From NCBI GenBank assembly GCA_023418505.1, contig JAEZZR010000005.1, positions 1-64,000 of the forward strand: a stretch of DNA of 64,000 bases, in the 5' to 3' direction. This document shows positions 24,756-34,979 of the stretch, in pieces (position 1 is the stretch's first letter; every line of letters begins with the position of its first letter). The notes under the pieces were generated by a model. It was not told the DNA's origin. It saw nothing but the letters and a program-made list of their open reading frames with translations, and did no database searches. A program made the position numbers and the translations under genes. The stretch comes from Actinomycetes bacterium (GTDB lineage Bacteria; Actinomycetota; Actinomycetes; Mycobacteriales; Mycobacteriaceae).

Positions 24756-25460
24756 ATGCAGGTGGTTGGTTTCGCAGCAGGTCCGCTACAAACGAATTGC
24801 TACATAATTAGTCCAAGTGATAGCACGAGCAACATCGCTAGCGACGGTATTCGCGATGCAGCCCCATGCATCATCGTGGATCCTGGGATGGGATCGGCTC
24901 AAGCAGTTGTGAAGACATGTGAGGAAAAGAATTGGGTACCAGAGGCCATTGTGCTCACCCACGGTCACATCGATCACATCCGCGATGCCGGTGAGCTCGC
25001 AGCAACCTACGACGTTCCAGTGTTTGTCCATGATGCTGATCGAATGATCGTTGTGCAGCCCGAGCTTGGTGTTGATGGTCAGTTGGCTGCGATGTTCCAG
25101 GTCTCTGACATGCAGGTACCAGAAGAGATCCGCAGCTTAGAAGTGGATACCGAGTGGAAGACGGCAGGGCTGACACTAACGGCACAACACGCACCAGGAC
25201 ACTCGCCAGGCTGTGTGGTGATTCGCGTTTCTGATGGCGCACAGCAGCTTTTGCTTTCTGGCGATGTGCTTTTCGCAGGTGCTATCGGACGGACTGATCT
25301 TCCTGGCGGATCAAAGGAGGACATGGCGCGATCGTTACGCGAAGTGATCATGCCGCTGGAAGATGAACTCGATGTGCTTCCCGGCCACGGGTCGACCACC
25401 ACAATGGCGTATGAAAAGCAGCACAATGTATATCTTCGGGCGTTGAAGAACGCCCGTTAA
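24756..25460 (+). CDS. Metallo-beta-lactamase-fold hydrolase (glyoxalase II-like)
   Basis: The 234-residue protein has the metal-binding THGHIDH signature at residues 67-73, further His in HAPGHSPGC and DVLFAGAIGRTDLPGG, and a final LPGHGSTTT, all as in YcbL/glyoxalase II-like enzymes. The substrate is not determined by the sequence. A strong AAAAGGAG precedes the ATG. It sits between the cyclophilin gene (divergent) and hisS, 21 bases before the latter. Confidence 0.9.
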   Translation: MQVVGFAAGPLQTNCYIISPSDSTSNIASDGIRDAAPCIIVDPGMGSAQAVVKTCEEKNWVPEAIVLTHGHIDHIRDAGELAATYDVPVFVHDADRMIVVQPELGVDGQLAAMFQVSDMQVPEEIRSLEVDTEWKTAGLTLTAQHAPGHSPGCVVIRVSDGAQQLLLSGDVLFAGAIGRTDLPGGSKEDMARSLREVIMPLEDELDVLPGHGSTTTMAYEKQHNVYLRALKNAR

Positions 25461-25481
25461 CGTCAGGTAAAGTCGAATGCC

Positions 25482-26762
25482 GTGAGCAAACGCGAAAAGA
25501 TTCAGCCATTTTCCGCCCCGAAAGGCGTGCCCGATTATGCGCCACCGAAATCTCACCAGTTTGATGCTGTGCGTCAGCATTTCCTGCATTCGGCGCGGGT
25601 AGCAGGCTACGAACCCATCGAGCTACCTATTTTCGAAGAAACTGGTTTGTTCGCTCGGGGTGTTGGCGAATCTACGGATGTGGTCTCGAAAGAGATGTAC
25701 ACCTTCGCAGACCGCGGTGGTCGCTCGGTAACCCTGCGTCCAGAAGGCACTGCCGGTGTGATGCGCTCGGTGATTGAACACCACTTGGATCGTGGCCAGC
25801 TGCCAGTCAAAGTGGCTTATGCCGGCCCGTTCTTCCGCTACGAGCGGCCACAGGCCGGCCGATACCGTCAGCTGCAACAGGTAGGTGTTGAAGCTATCGG
25901 CATCGACGATCCTGCACTGGACGCCGAAGTAATCGCCTTAGCGCACAAGTGCTTTGCTGGTTTGGGGCTCACTGGCTTCCGCCTAGAGCTCACCTCGCTG
26001 GGAGATCAGACGTGCCGCCCGGAATATCGCCGTAAACTGCAGGATTTCCTATTTGATCTGCCACTGGATGAGGAGACGCGCACACGCGCAGAAATCAATC
26101 CGCTACGCGTGCTCGACGATAAGCGCGAAAGCGTGCGCGAGATGACCGCCGAAGCACCTTTGATGCTGGATCACCTGTCGCCAGAATGTCAGGAGCACTT
26201 CGAGGCTGTCACTGGCTACCTGCAGGATATGGAAATTCCCTTCACCATCAATCCTCGTATGGTGCGTGGCTTGGATTATTACACCAAGACCACCTTCGAG
26301 TTCGTCCACGATGGTTTGGGCGCTCAATCCGGTATCGGCGGTGGTGGTCGTTACGACGGTTTGATGGCTCAGCTGGGTGGCCAGGATCTTTCCGGCATTG
26401 GCTTCGGTCTTGGCGTTGATCGTGCGCTGTTGGCGCTGGAAGTCGAACAGAAGCAGGCTAGTGATGGTCAGCGCGTGAGTGTCTACGGCGTGCCTATGGG
26501 CGATGCTGCCCGAACCCGGATGGTTATGCTGGTGCAGCAATTGCGTTTGGCTGGTGTTAGCTCGGATATGGCATACGGCTCGCGTGGCTTGAAAGGCGCG
26601 ATGAAGAGTGCCGACCGCGCGGGTTCCGATTTCGCCCTGGTACTTGGCGAAAGCGAATTAGCTGACGGGCAAGTGCAGGTTAAGGATTTGCGCTCGCAAC
26701 AGCAGGAGGCCATTGCGCTTGACGACGTGGTGGGCTACTTGCAGCAACGGCTAAACCGTTAG
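25482..26762 (+). CDS. hisS: Histidyl-tRNA synthetase
   Basis: A class II synthetase of 426 residues. The histidine-specific motifs are present: PKGVPDYAP at the N-terminus, motif 2 (FRYERPQAGRYRQLQQ, about 125-140), and the signature LDYYTKTTFEF near 266-276 with GGGGRYDGL after it. The C-terminal anticodon domain starts near 330. GTG 25482 is used. Confidence 0.97.
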   Translation: MSKREKIQPFSAPKGVPDYAPPKSHQFDAVRQHFLHSARVAGYEPIELPIFEETGLFARGVGESTDVVSKEMYTFADRGGRSVTLRPEGTAGVMRSVIEHHLDRGQLPVKVAYAGPFFRYERPQAGRYRQLQQVGVEAIGIDDPALDAEVIALAHKCFAGLGLTGFRLELTSLGDQTCRPEYRRKLQDFLFDLPLDEETRTRAEINPLRVLDDKRESVREMTAEAPLMLDHLSPECQEHFEAVTGYLQDMEIPFTINPRMVRGLDYYTKTTFEFVHDGLGAQSGIGGGGRYDGLMAQLGGQDLSGIGFGLGVDRALLALEVEQKQASDGQRVSVYGVPMGDAARTRMVMLVQQLRLAGVSSDMAYGSRGLKGAMKSADRAGSDFALVLGESELADGQVQVKDLRSQQQEAIALDDVVGYLQQRLNR

Positions 26763-26807
26763 CGTGGTTTAGCTCAGCGCTGGTGCAGCATCGGTTCAGC
26801 GCTTGGC

Positions 26808-27722
26808 CTAGCGGTAGACCCCACGGTCGAGGTAATCGCAGCGCGCCATGCTGCCACTTTCATATCCAGTGGTAAAAGCTTGGCGACGTTGTTCTGCTGA
26901 ACCGTGAGTCCATAGATCTGGTTGGATGGATCCGCCACTGTGTTGTTGGATGGTGTCGTCGCCAATGGACTGAGCCGTTTCAATCGCTTGGCGTACTTGT
27001 TCTTGGGTGAGAGGCTGCAAGATTGCGTCTTCACCTTTATCGGCGAAGTGTGCCCAAACGCCGGCGTAGCAGTCGGCCTGCAGCTCGATTTTCACCGCGT
27101 TCGAGTCCGGACCTGGATCTTGATAATCCGAAAGACCTAGGGTGTTTTCCAGTTTCTGGATGTGATGGCCAAATTCGTGGGCAACTACGTACTGCTGTGC
27201 AAACGCGCCATCAGAGCCGCCGAGCTGCACCAAAGTGTGGAAGAAACTGGTATCGAAATAGGTGGTTTCGTCAGCTGGGCAATAGAACGGGCCGGTTTGT
27301 GCGGAGGCACGGCCACAGCCAGATTGGACGCTGCCAGAGAAAATCACGATATCTGGCTGTGTGTATTCCACACCAGCCTGCTGTGGCAACTGTTCTGCCC
27401 ACACCCGATCCAGTGAGATACCGGTGAACTCGATGCGGCAATCATCATGAGCGTTCGCATCCGCGCCAGTTTGGCAATGGCTTAAGTCGCCGGATTCGTC
27501 GCCACCGAGATTGCCTCGGGACTGTTGATTGCCCTGCGACGTTTGGCTATTCCCGTCGCCAAGCAAATCACCAATTTGTGCCGGATTGCCACCAAGAAGC
27601 AGGAACAACCCCACCAAAACCAAACTGCCCAAACCACCGCCAATAGCGATTCCACCCCGCGAGCCGCCACCACCACGGCGTGCGCGACTGGAGGATTTAC
27701 GAAAATCTTCCTGGAAAGTCAT
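26808..27722 (-). CDS. Neutral zinc metallopeptidase, YpfJ family
   Basis: A 304-residue membrane protein with a basic Gly/Arg-rich N-terminus, a single membrane helix at about 25-45 and an extracytoplasmic domain. The zinc motif is HEFGHH (VVAHEFGHHIQK, about 181-192), and ELQADCYAGVWAH and GSAEQRR farther on are typical of the PF04228 family. Its physiological substrate is unknown. It converges with hisS and diverges from aspS. Confidence 0.92.
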   Translation of the reverse strand: MTFQEDFRKSSSRARRGGGGSRGGIAIGGGLGSLVLVGLFLLLGGNPAQIGDLLGDGNSQTSQGNQQSRGNLGGDESGDLSHCQTGADANAHDDCRIEFTGISLDRVWAEQLPQQAGVEYTQPDIVIFSGSVQSGCGRASAQTGPFYCPADETTYFDTSFFHTLVQLGGSDGAFAQQYVVAHEFGHHIQKLENTLGLSDYQDPGPDSNAVKIELQADCYAGVWAHFADKGEDAILQPLTQEQVRQAIETAQSIGDDTIQQHSGGSIQPDLWTHGSAEQRRQAFTTGYESGSMARCDYLDRGVYR

Positions 27723-27832
27723 AGCTAAACCCTAATTCAATGTGACCTAATCCGCGCACGCAGGTAGACTTAAGCAGTTGGAAGAAAGCCGACATACAAA
27801 TACACGTTTTATGCAGAAGGGTCGCATTCGTC

Positions 27833-29617
27833 GTGCATCGTACGCATCTAGCAGGTGAGCTCCGTAGAGCTAACGTAGGAGATACTGTCACTCTGGCCGG
27901 TTGGGTTGCCCGCCGTCGCGATCATGGTGGCGTGATCTTCATCGATCTTCGCGATCGTTCCGGTATTGCCCAGGTGGTATTCCGGGAAAATGAGGTCGCA
28001 CAGCGTGCACATCACCTGCGCAATGAATACTGCGTACAGGTCACCGGCGTCGTAGAAGCACGTCCGGAAGGTTCCGAGAACCCGAACCTGGCTTCCGGTG
28101 CCATCGAGATCAACGTCTCTGAGTTGGAGATCCTCAACGCTTCGGCTGCGTTGCCATTCCAATTAGACGATCAGGCCTCCGCGAACGAAGTGGGCGAGGA
28201 AACCCGCCTGAAGTACCGTTACTTGGATCTACGGCGTGATAACCCGCACCGGATCTTGCGTCTTCGTGCTGCAGCGAACCGTGCGGCTCGTAAAGTACTG
28301 GATTCCCACGATTTCACCGAGATTGAAACGCCTACTTTGACGCGTTCCACGCCAGAAGGTGCGCGTGACTTTCTGGTGCCAGCACGCCTAAAGCCAGGTA
28401 GCTTCTACGCCTTGCCGCAATCGCCACAGCTGTTTAAGCAGCTACTGATGGTCGCCGGCATGGAGCGTTACTACCAGATTGCACGATGCTACCGCGACGA
28501 GGATTTCCGTGCCGATCGCCAGCCAGAGTTCACGCAGTTGGACGTAGAGATGAGCTTCATCGACCAAGACGACATCATTGCCTTGGCCGAAGAGATCGTG
28601 AAAGAAGTATGGGCAACCGCTGGCTTTGAGATCACCACACCAATTCCACGGATGACCTACCGCGAAGCGATGGAAAAGTACGGCTCTGATAAGCCAGACT
28701 TGCGCTTCGATATTCAGCTGGTGGATTGTACGGAGTTCTTTAAAGACACCACGTTCCGTGTCTTCCAGAACGAATACGTCGGCGCTGTGGTGATGGAAGG
28801 TGGCGCCAGCCAGCCACGCCGTCAGCTGGATGCTTGGCAGGATTGGGCACGCCAGCGTGGTGCCAAGGGGCTTGCGTACATCTTGGTACAAGAAGACGGT
28901 CAGCTCGGCGGCCCGGTAGCCAAGAACATTACTGAGCAAGAGCGCGAAGGTATTGCCGCCCACGTAGGCGCAAAGCCAGGCGACTGCATCTTCTTCGCTG
29001 CCGGTGACGTAAAATCTTCCCGCGCGTTGCTAGGTGCTGCTCGTGGCGAGATTGCCCGCAAGCTCGATCTGATCGACGACTCCGAATGGGCGTTTACCTG
29101 GGTGGTTGACGCACCTTTGTTCGAGCCAGCCGCTGATGCGAAGGCTTCCGGCGACGTTGCTTTGGGACACTCGAAGTGGACGGCGGTGCACCACGCGTTT
29201 ACCTCACCAAAGCCAGAATGCTTGGATACTTTCGATACTGATCCTGGCAACGCACTGGCCTACGCCTACGACATTGTCTGCAACGGCAACGAAATCGGTG
29301 GCGGCTCGATCCGTATCCACCGCCGCGATGTCCAAGAACGTGTCTTTGCTGTGATGGGTATCGAAGAGCAGGAAGCACAAGAGAAGTTCGGCTTCCTCCT
29401 GGATGCCTTCAGCTTCGGCGCACCTCCTCACGGCGGTATCGCTTTTGGCTGGGATCGAATTGTGTCGCTGCTTGCCGGCGTGGACTCAATCCGTGAAGTA
29501 ATTGCCTTCCCGAAGTCTGGCGGTGGTGTGGATCCGTTAACCGACGCCCCAGCGCCGATTACTGCGCAACAGCGCAAGGAAAGTGGAATTGATGTACGAC
29601 CGAAATCAGTTCAGTGA
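27833..29617 (+). CDS. aspS: Aspartyl-tRNA synthetase (bacterial type)
   Basis: The 594 residues show the OB-fold anticodon domain (about 1-110, GWVARRRDHGGVIFIDLRDR split around residue 22), motif 2 (RCYRDEDFRADRQPEFTQLD, about 217-236), the bacterial GAD insertion and motif 3 (FGWDRIVSLLAGV near 541). GTG 27833 is the start. Related actinobacteria often lack AsnRS and use a non-discriminating AspRS with GatCAB; whether that holds here cannot be seen from this window. Confidence 0.97.
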   Translation: MHRTHLAGELRRANVGDTVTLAGWVARRRDHGGVIFIDLRDRSGIAQVVFRENEVAQRAHHLRNEYCVQVTGVVEARPEGSENPNLASGAIEINVSELEILNASAALPFQLDDQASANEVGEETRLKYRYLDLRRDNPHRILRLRAAANRAARKVLDSHDFTEIETPTLTRSTPEGARDFLVPARLKPGSFYALPQSPQLFKQLLMVAGMERYYQIARCYRDEDFRADRQPEFTQLDVEMSFIDQDDIIALAEEIVKEVWATAGFEITTPIPRMTYREAMEKYGSDKPDLRFDIQLVDCTEFFKDTTFRVFQNEYVGAVVMEGGASQPRRQLDAWQDWARQRGAKGLAYILVQEDGQLGGPVAKNITEQEREGIAAHVGAKPGDCIFFAAGDVKSSRALLGAARGEIARKLDLIDDSEWAFTWVVDAPLFEPAADAKASGDVALGHSKWTAVHHAFTSPKPECLDTFDTDPGNALAYAYDIVCNGNEIGGGSIRIHRRDVQERVFAVMGIEEQEAQEKFGFLLDAFSFGAPPHGGIAFGWDRIVSLLAGVDSIREVIAFPKSGGGVDPLTDAPAPITAQQRKESGIDVRPKSVQ

Positions 29618-30815
29618 TGTTGAACTAATCGATCAGGTTGTTACCACCGGCGCGGATCTTATTGCCTCTCGCTTTGGGGGACGCCCGGAATTATTCGATA
29701 TCGAAGATTTAGGCGGAACGGGACGTGCCACTGTGGTACGCGCCCGGATCGCGCCGAACCCTTTCTTGTGCAATCGCTCTGTGGTGATCAAGCAGGTACC
29801 ACCGCATGCCACGGAAGGTACCGATCCTGCGCTGTTGCGTGAGGTAGTGGCGTATCAGTTCGCAACCTCGCTGCCACCAGGGTCGCGTCCGGGTCCGGAA
29901 TTGTTAGCTTACGACGTCGCTAAGCGCACTTTAGTAATTAGCGACGTGGGCGAAGTAGATACGCTGGCCACGGCATTGACGCATGCGTCGAAGCAAGATG
30001 AGCCAGAGGTCGCGCTCCAGGCTTATCGACGCCTTGGCGCGGCACTGGGCAAAATGCATGTGGCAACCGCAAGTCGCGAGCAGGATTTCAATACCTTGCT
30101 GCGTCGGATGTGGCAGAAGCACACTGGCAAACGTGATGTGTCTACTCGGCGGGATAAAGGCATCGTGTACGCCATCGATTTGGGCATGCGCCTGTTTGAG
30201 GGCGAAGGCGTGGCCGTCGGGGAAGGCGTGAAGAGTTTTGCTAGAGAAGCCGGACGACGGATCACTGCTGGCTATCACCGGGCGTTTACGCCGTTCGATA
30301 TTGATCCGGACAACATCTTGATGTCCGATTCCATCCAATTTTTGGACTACGAATGGGCGGGCTATCGGGATGCGATCTTCGATGTTGCCGGTGTGGTCGC
30401 TGGTTTTCCATTGCACGTACACGCCAATCGGCCGACCCCGGAAGAAACTGAGGTTTTCGTGCGCTCCTGGGCAAACGAAACGAAGTCCATCTGGGCCAAA
30501 GCCGATAATCCAGAGGTAATGAGCACCCTCATGATGACCGCCGTGGTGGGCTGGCTCGCACTATCTGCCACCGTGATGCATTTCGGTAGTGCCGAGGCCA
30601 CGTTGGATGCGGATAAAGAAGGATTGCTCACTGCAGAACTAGTGATTTCTGGTGATGCCCATCAGTACCAGGACATGATGACTACTGCGGGAGCGTTGGC
30701 GGAGCTTGCTGGGACGAGTAACGACGCTCGTGCGAAAGATGTGGCTGAGTTCGCAGCATCGGTACACGAGTTTGCAACTGAAAGAGCAGCTGCTGCGCGC
30801 GTGAAGAACCGATGA
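29592..30815 (+). CDS. Aminoglycoside-phosphotransferase-like kinase
   Basis: A protein of about 407 residues with a kinase-like (APH/choline kinase) fold. The phosphotransfer loop appears as FDIDPDNILM and the metal-binding Asp as FLDYEWAGYRDAIFDVAG around residues 235-265. The N-terminal lobe contains VVIKQV, a candidate ATP-binding Lys. The substrate is unknown. ATG 29592 lies inside the end of aspS (26-base overlap); GTG 29583 is an alternative. Its stop overlaps the rarA start, so aspS, this gene and rarA look cotranscribed. Confidence 0.82.
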   Translation: MYDRNQFSDVELIDQVVTTGADLIASRFGGRPELFDIEDLGGTGRATVVRARIAPNPFLCNRSVVIKQVPPHATEGTDPALLREVVAYQFATSLPPGSRPGPELLAYDVAKRTLVISDVGEVDTLATALTHASKQDEPEVALQAYRRLGAALGKMHVATASREQDFNTLLRRMWQKHTGKRDVSTRRDKGIVYAIDLGMRLFEGEGVAVGEGVKSFAREAGRRITAGYHRAFTPFDIDPDNILMSDSIQFLDYEWAGYRDAIFDVAGVVAGFPLHVHANRPTPEETEVFVRSWANETKSIWAKADNPEVMSTLMMTAVVGWLALSATVMHFGSAEATLDADKEGLLTAELVISGDAHQYQDMMTTAGALAELAGTSNDARAKDVAEFAASVHEFATERAAAARVKNR

Positions 30816-32242
30816 CCCCGGCCGGAGCACACAACGAGCCCGGTTTATTTCCAGCCGGCGATGAAACTGCGACTGACGGGAATCAGGAAGCGCATGATTA
30901 CTTCCATCCCGGCGCCCATGCTCCTTTAGCAGTACGGATGCGCCCACGCACGTTGGATGAAGTGCTCGGCCAAGACCATGTGCTTGGTGTGGGGGCACCG
31001 TTGCGCCGTTTGGTTGATGGCGGTGGCGATACTTCAGTGATTCTGTTTGGCCCGCCTGGCACCGGTAAAACGACGTTGGCCAGTTTGATCTCTAGTGCCA
31101 CGGGTCGGGATTTCGTGGCGTTAAGTGCGTTGTCTTCTGGGGTTAAAGAGATTCGCTCGGTGATTGATACGGCTCGGAAGAAGCTAATCCGCGAAGGTGT
31201 GCAGTCGGTGCTGTTTATCGACGAGGTACATCGGTTCTCGAAAACCCAGCAGGATGCACTACTGGCTGCAGTAGAAAACCGCATCGTGTTACTTGTCGCG
31301 GCTACCACCGAGAATCCGTCGTTTTCTGTGGTGTCTCCGCTGCTCAGTCGCTCGCTGTTGATTCAGTTGCAGTCGCTGGAAAATAGCGATATTGCTGAGT
31401 TGCTTCAGCGTGCGGTCTCTGACGAACGTGGATTGCACGGATCTGTAGAGCTTTCCGACGACGGAGCAGCCACGCTCGTTGCGCTGGCTTCCGGCGATGC
31501 CCGTCGTGCGCTTACGTACCTTGAAGCTGCTGCCGAATCGGTAACTACGGACTCCGCTGGCAATGCAGAAGCTGGCGGTAATGCAGAAGCTGCCGACGAA
31601 AAGACTCCTGTCATTGATGCCGATGTGGTTTCTCAGGCAATCAACCAAGCGGTAGTGCGCTACGACAGGGACGGCGACCAGCACTACGACGTCGTCAGCG
31701 CCTTTATCAAATCCGTCCGTGGTTCCGATGTGGATGCGGCGTTGCACTACCTGGCACGGATGATCGAAGGTGGGGAAGACCCGCGGTTTATTGCTCGCCG
31801 GATCATTATTCTGGCCTCGGAAGATATCGGCATGGCAGATCCGCAAGCCCTGGTAGTAGCGACGGCAGCCGCGCAATCGGTGCAGTTAATCGGTATGCCA
31901 GAAGCGCGCCTGACTCTTGCTCAAGCCACGATCCATCTAGCGACAGCGCCAAAATCGAACGCCGCGATCGTGGCAATAGATAAGGCACTATCTGATGTGC
32001 GCTCCGGCAAGCTCGATCCCGTCCCGCCACATTTGCGCGATGGGCACTACAGTGGCGCCAAAGCACTGGGCAATGCGGTGAACTATAAATATCCGCATAA
32101 AGATCCGCTGGGCGTGTTGCCACAGCAATATGCGCCAGACGGATTGGTAGGAACCGAGTACTATCAGCCCACCGAGCATGGCTTCGAGAAGTCTTTGAAA
32201 GAGCGGCTAGCCAAAATCCGAAGAGTACTGCGACGGAAATAA
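30812..32242 (+). CDS. rarA: Replication-associated recombination AAA+ ATPase RarA
   Basis: RarA (MgsA) acts at stalled replication forks. The 476 residues carry MRPRTLDEVLGQDHVLG, Walker A GPPGTGKTT at about 79-87, Walker B FIDEVHR near 136 and the C-terminal HYDVVSAFIKSVRGSD and YKYPHKDP blocks. Residues about 250-265 hold a low-complexity insertion with two near-identical Gly-Asn-Ala-Glu-Ala units. The ATGA overlap with the upstream kinase-like gene shows coupling. Confidence 0.95.
   Translation: MTPAGAHNEPGLFPAGDETATDGNQEAHDYFHPGAHAPLAVRMRPRTLDEVLGQDHVLGVGAPLRRLVDGGGDTSVILFGPPGTGKTTLASLISSATGRDFVALSALSSGVKEIRSVIDTARKKLIREGVQSVLFIDEVHRFSKTQQDALLAAVENRIVLLVAATTENPSFSVVSPLLSRSLLIQLQSLENSDIAELLQRAVSDERGLHGSVELSDDGAATLVALASGDARRALTYLEAAAESVTTDSAGNAEAGGNAEAADEKTPVIDADVVSQAINQAVVRYDRDGDQHYDVVSAFIKSVRGSDVDAALHYLARMIEGGEDPRFIARRIIILASEDIGMADPQALVVATAAAQSVQLIGMPEARLTLAQATIHLATAPKSNAAIVAIDKALSDVRSGKLDPVPPHLRDGHYSGAKALGNAVNYKYPHKDPLGVLPQQYAPDGLVGTEYYQPTEHGFEKSLKERLAKIRRVLRRK
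31559..31591 (+). repeat. Near-perfect 15-bp duplication inside rarA
   Basis: GGCAATGCAGAAGCT (31559-31573) recurs as GGTAATGCAGAAGCT (31577-31591), period 18, encoding Gly-Asn-Ala-Glu-Ala twice in a variable loop. Confidence 0.85.
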
Positions 32243-32312
32243 GCCCTAGATGGGGTAATATGTCCGTTCGTTATCGTCTCAAATTTTCTTGATAGAGAAG
32301 GATCCATCCATC

Positions 32313-34979
32313 GTGCAGACCCACGAGATTCGCAACCGGTTTATTCAGCACTTCGTGCGCGCCGGCCACACCGAGATTCCAAGCGCATCTCTGGTTTTGG
32401 ACGACCCCAATCTGCTTTTCGTTAACGCAGGTATGGTGCCGTTTAAACCATATTTCTTGGGTAACGAGACACCGCCGTTTAGTACCGCTACTTCGATTCA
32501 AAAGTGTGTGCGCACCCTTGATATCGAAGAGGTCGGTATTACTACGCGCCACAACACGTTCTTCCAGATGGCAGGTAATTTCTCCTTCGGCAACTACTTC
32601 AAAGAAGGGGCGATTACGAACGCCTGGAGTTTGCTGACCGGCGATATTGCCGACGGTGGCTTCGGCATCGATAAAGACAAGCTTTGGGTGACCGTGTTCC
32701 ACGATGATGACGAAGCAGCCTCGATTTGGCGCGACGTCGTAGGCGTGGCTCCAGAACGCATCCAGCGCCGTGGCATGGAAGATAATTACTGGTCCATGGG
32801 TGTGCCGGGACCTTGTGGCCCTTGCTCGGAGATTTTCTACGACCGTGGCCCAGAATATGGCGTCGATGGCGGTCCGATTGCCGATGAGGATCGCTACATC
32901 GAAATCTGGAACCTCGTGTTCATGGAAAATGAACGTGGGGAAGGTACCGGCAAGGATAGCTTTGAGATCTTAGGCCCTCTGCCCAAGAAGAACATCGATA
33001 CTGGTCTCGGCATCGAGCGCGTGGCATTCCTGCTGCAGGGTGTAGAAAACGTCTACGAGACGGATCTGCTGCGCCCAGTGATTACTACCGCTGAGCAGCT
33101 CACCGGCGCGAAGTATGGCACGGATGCTAACGACGATATTCGGTTCCGCGTGATCGCCGACCATAGCCGTACTGGTTTGATGCTGATGTTGGATGGCGTA
33201 ACTCCATCGAACAATGACCGTGGCTATATTCTGCGACGTCTGTTGCGGCGCATTATCCGCTCGGCTCGACTACTAGGCGCCGAGGGCAAGACCTTGGAGC
33301 AGTTGCTGGATACGGTACGCCACACCATGACTCCGTCTTATCCAGAGATCGAGCAAGAGTGGCCACGCATCCGTCGTATAGCACTCGCTGAAGAAACCGC
33401 CTTCCTGAAGACTTTGGAAGAAGGCACCCGTCTATTCGAGCAAGCTGCCGCAGAGGCAAAGGCCGCCGGTAAAACGGAAATTGACGGCGTTGCAGCATTC
33501 CAGTTGCACGACACGCATGGTTTCCCAATCGACCTGACGCTGGAGATGGCGGCCGAGGCTGGTTTGAACGTCAACCGCGCACAGTTCGACGAAGAAATGG
33601 CTGCCCAGCGTGCTCGTGCGAAGGCAGACAACAAGGCAAAGAAGCAGACGCACGGCGACTTGGCTGTCTACCGCCGGTTCGTCGATGAATACCCAACCGA
33701 ATTCACCGGATACCAGAACCTACGGGATGAAGCTACCGTCGTGGGTATTATTGCCGAGGGCGCATCGGTAGACCGCGCTGCTGTTGGTACAGCGGTAGAA
33801 GTGATCTTGGATCGCACGCCACTGTATGCCGAAGCTGGTGGCCAGCTAGCAGACCGTGGCACGATCGTCACCGCTGATGGTGCCACCGTTGAGGTCGCTG
33901 ATGTGCAGAAGATCGCAAAGAAGCTGTGGCTGCACCGTGGCATCGTCGCGGACGGGGAACTGGTGGTCAACGCTCAGGCAGAAGCACGGGTGGACGAATC
34001 TTGGCGTCATCAGGCACAGCAGGCACACTCGGCGACGCACTTGATTCACGCCGCATTGCGTGAGGTCTTGGGTGCCGAAGCAACCCAGGCCGGTTCCATG
34101 AACAAGCCAGGTTACCTGCGTTTCGACTTCAAGTACGCCCAGGCGCTCAGCCCGGAGCAATTGCGCCAGATCGAAGAGATCACCAACGAGGCAATCGACC
34201 GGGACTACGCGGTGAACACCATCGAGACCTCGCTGGAGGAAGCCAAGCGCATGGGTGCAATGGCACTATTCGGTGAGAACTATGGTTCCGCGGTGCGCGT
34301 AGTAGAAATCGGCGGACCATTCTCGATGGAACTCTGTGGCGGTACTCACGTCGCGCATTCCTCGCAGATCGGCCCGGTGGCGGTTCTCGGTGATTCTTCC
34401 GTGGGCTCCGGTGTGCGCCGTATCGAGGCTTACTCCGGTATGGATTCCTTCCGTTACCTGTCCACTGAACGTTTGCTGGCAGAGCAGCTTGCTACCGAGT
34501 TCAAGACCACCTCGGATCTGGTACCAGAACGCATCGCGCAACTGACCGAGAAGCTCAAGCTCGCCGAGAAGAAACTCGCCGATCTGAAGGCTGCTCAGTT
34601 GCTTTCTGATGCGACTTCGCACCTGGATCAGGCTCGCCAGATTGGTGACATCACTTACGTTGGCTTGCACTTGCCAAGTGGCGCACAGGCGAAGGACTTG
34701 CGTTCGCTGTCGCAGGATCTGGTGAAGCGCTTGAGCGGCAAGCCTGCGGTGGTTGCGCTTGCTGCCGACGACGGAGCTGGCAAAGTCCCATTCGTGGTAG
34801 CGCTGTCCCAGGAGGCAATCACTTCCGGTTTCAAGGCAGGCGATCTGGTACGTATCCTCGCTGAACAGGTTGGTGGCCGTGGTGGCGGTAAGCCACAGTT
34901 GGCTCAAGGTGCCGGCTCCGATGCAGCTGGCATCGGCCGTGGCTTGGATGCCGTAGCTGAAGAACTATGGCGCGACTAG
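32313..34979 (+). CDS. alaS: Alanyl-tRNA synthetase
   Basis: The 888-residue class II synthetase has the catalytic domain (FVNAGMVPFKPYFLG near 37, ARHNTFFQMAGNFSFGNYF-like motif 2 near 80), the editing domain with QQAHSATHLIHAAL (His-x3-His near 572) and CGGTHVAHSSQIGPV (near 675), and the C-terminal coiled/oligomerisation part. The frame extends upstream, but GTG 32313 follows AGAAGGA and gives the family N-terminus VQTHEIRNRF. Confidence 0.97.
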   Translation: MQTHEIRNRFIQHFVRAGHTEIPSASLVLDDPNLLFVNAGMVPFKPYFLGNETPPFSTATSIQKCVRTLDIEEVGITTRHNTFFQMAGNFSFGNYFKEGAITNAWSLLTGDIADGGFGIDKDKLWVTVFHDDDEAASIWRDVVGVAPERIQRRGMEDNYWSMGVPGPCGPCSEIFYDRGPEYGVDGGPIADEDRYIEIWNLVFMENERGEGTGKDSFEILGPLPKKNIDTGLGIERVAFLLQGVENVYETDLLRPVITTAEQLTGAKYGTDANDDIRFRVIADHSRTGLMLMLDGVTPSNNDRGYILRRLLRRIIRSARLLGAEGKTLEQLLDTVRHTMTPSYPEIEQEWPRIRRIALAEETAFLKTLEEGTRLFEQAAAEAKAAGKTEIDGVAAFQLHDTHGFPIDLTLEMAAEAGLNVNRAQFDEEMAAQRARAKADNKAKKQTHGDLAVYRRFVDEYPTEFTGYQNLRDEATVVGIIAEGASVDRAAVGTAVEVILDRTPLYAEAGGQLADRGTIVTADGATVEVADVQKIAKKLWLHRGIVADGELVVNAQAEARVDESWRHQAQQAHSATHLIHAALREVLGAEATQAGSMNKPGYLRFDFKYAQALSPEQLRQIEEITNEAIDRDYAVNTIETSLEEAKRMGAMALFGENYGSAVRVVEIGGPFSMELCGGTHVAHSSQIGPVAVLGDSSVGSGVRRIEAYSGMDSFRYLSTERLLAEQLATEFKTTSDLVPERIAQLTEKLKLAEKKLADLKAAQLLSDATSHLDQARQIGDITYVGLHLPSGAQAKDLRSLSQDLVKRLSGKPAVVALAADDGAGKVPFVVALSQEAITSGFKAGDLVRILAEQVGGRGGGKPQLAQGAGSDAAGIGRGLDAVAEELWRD

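Noticed and set aside
28442..28963. Minus-strand frames inside aspS and other core genes
   Set aside because: They are shadows of strongly conserved genes on the plus strand.
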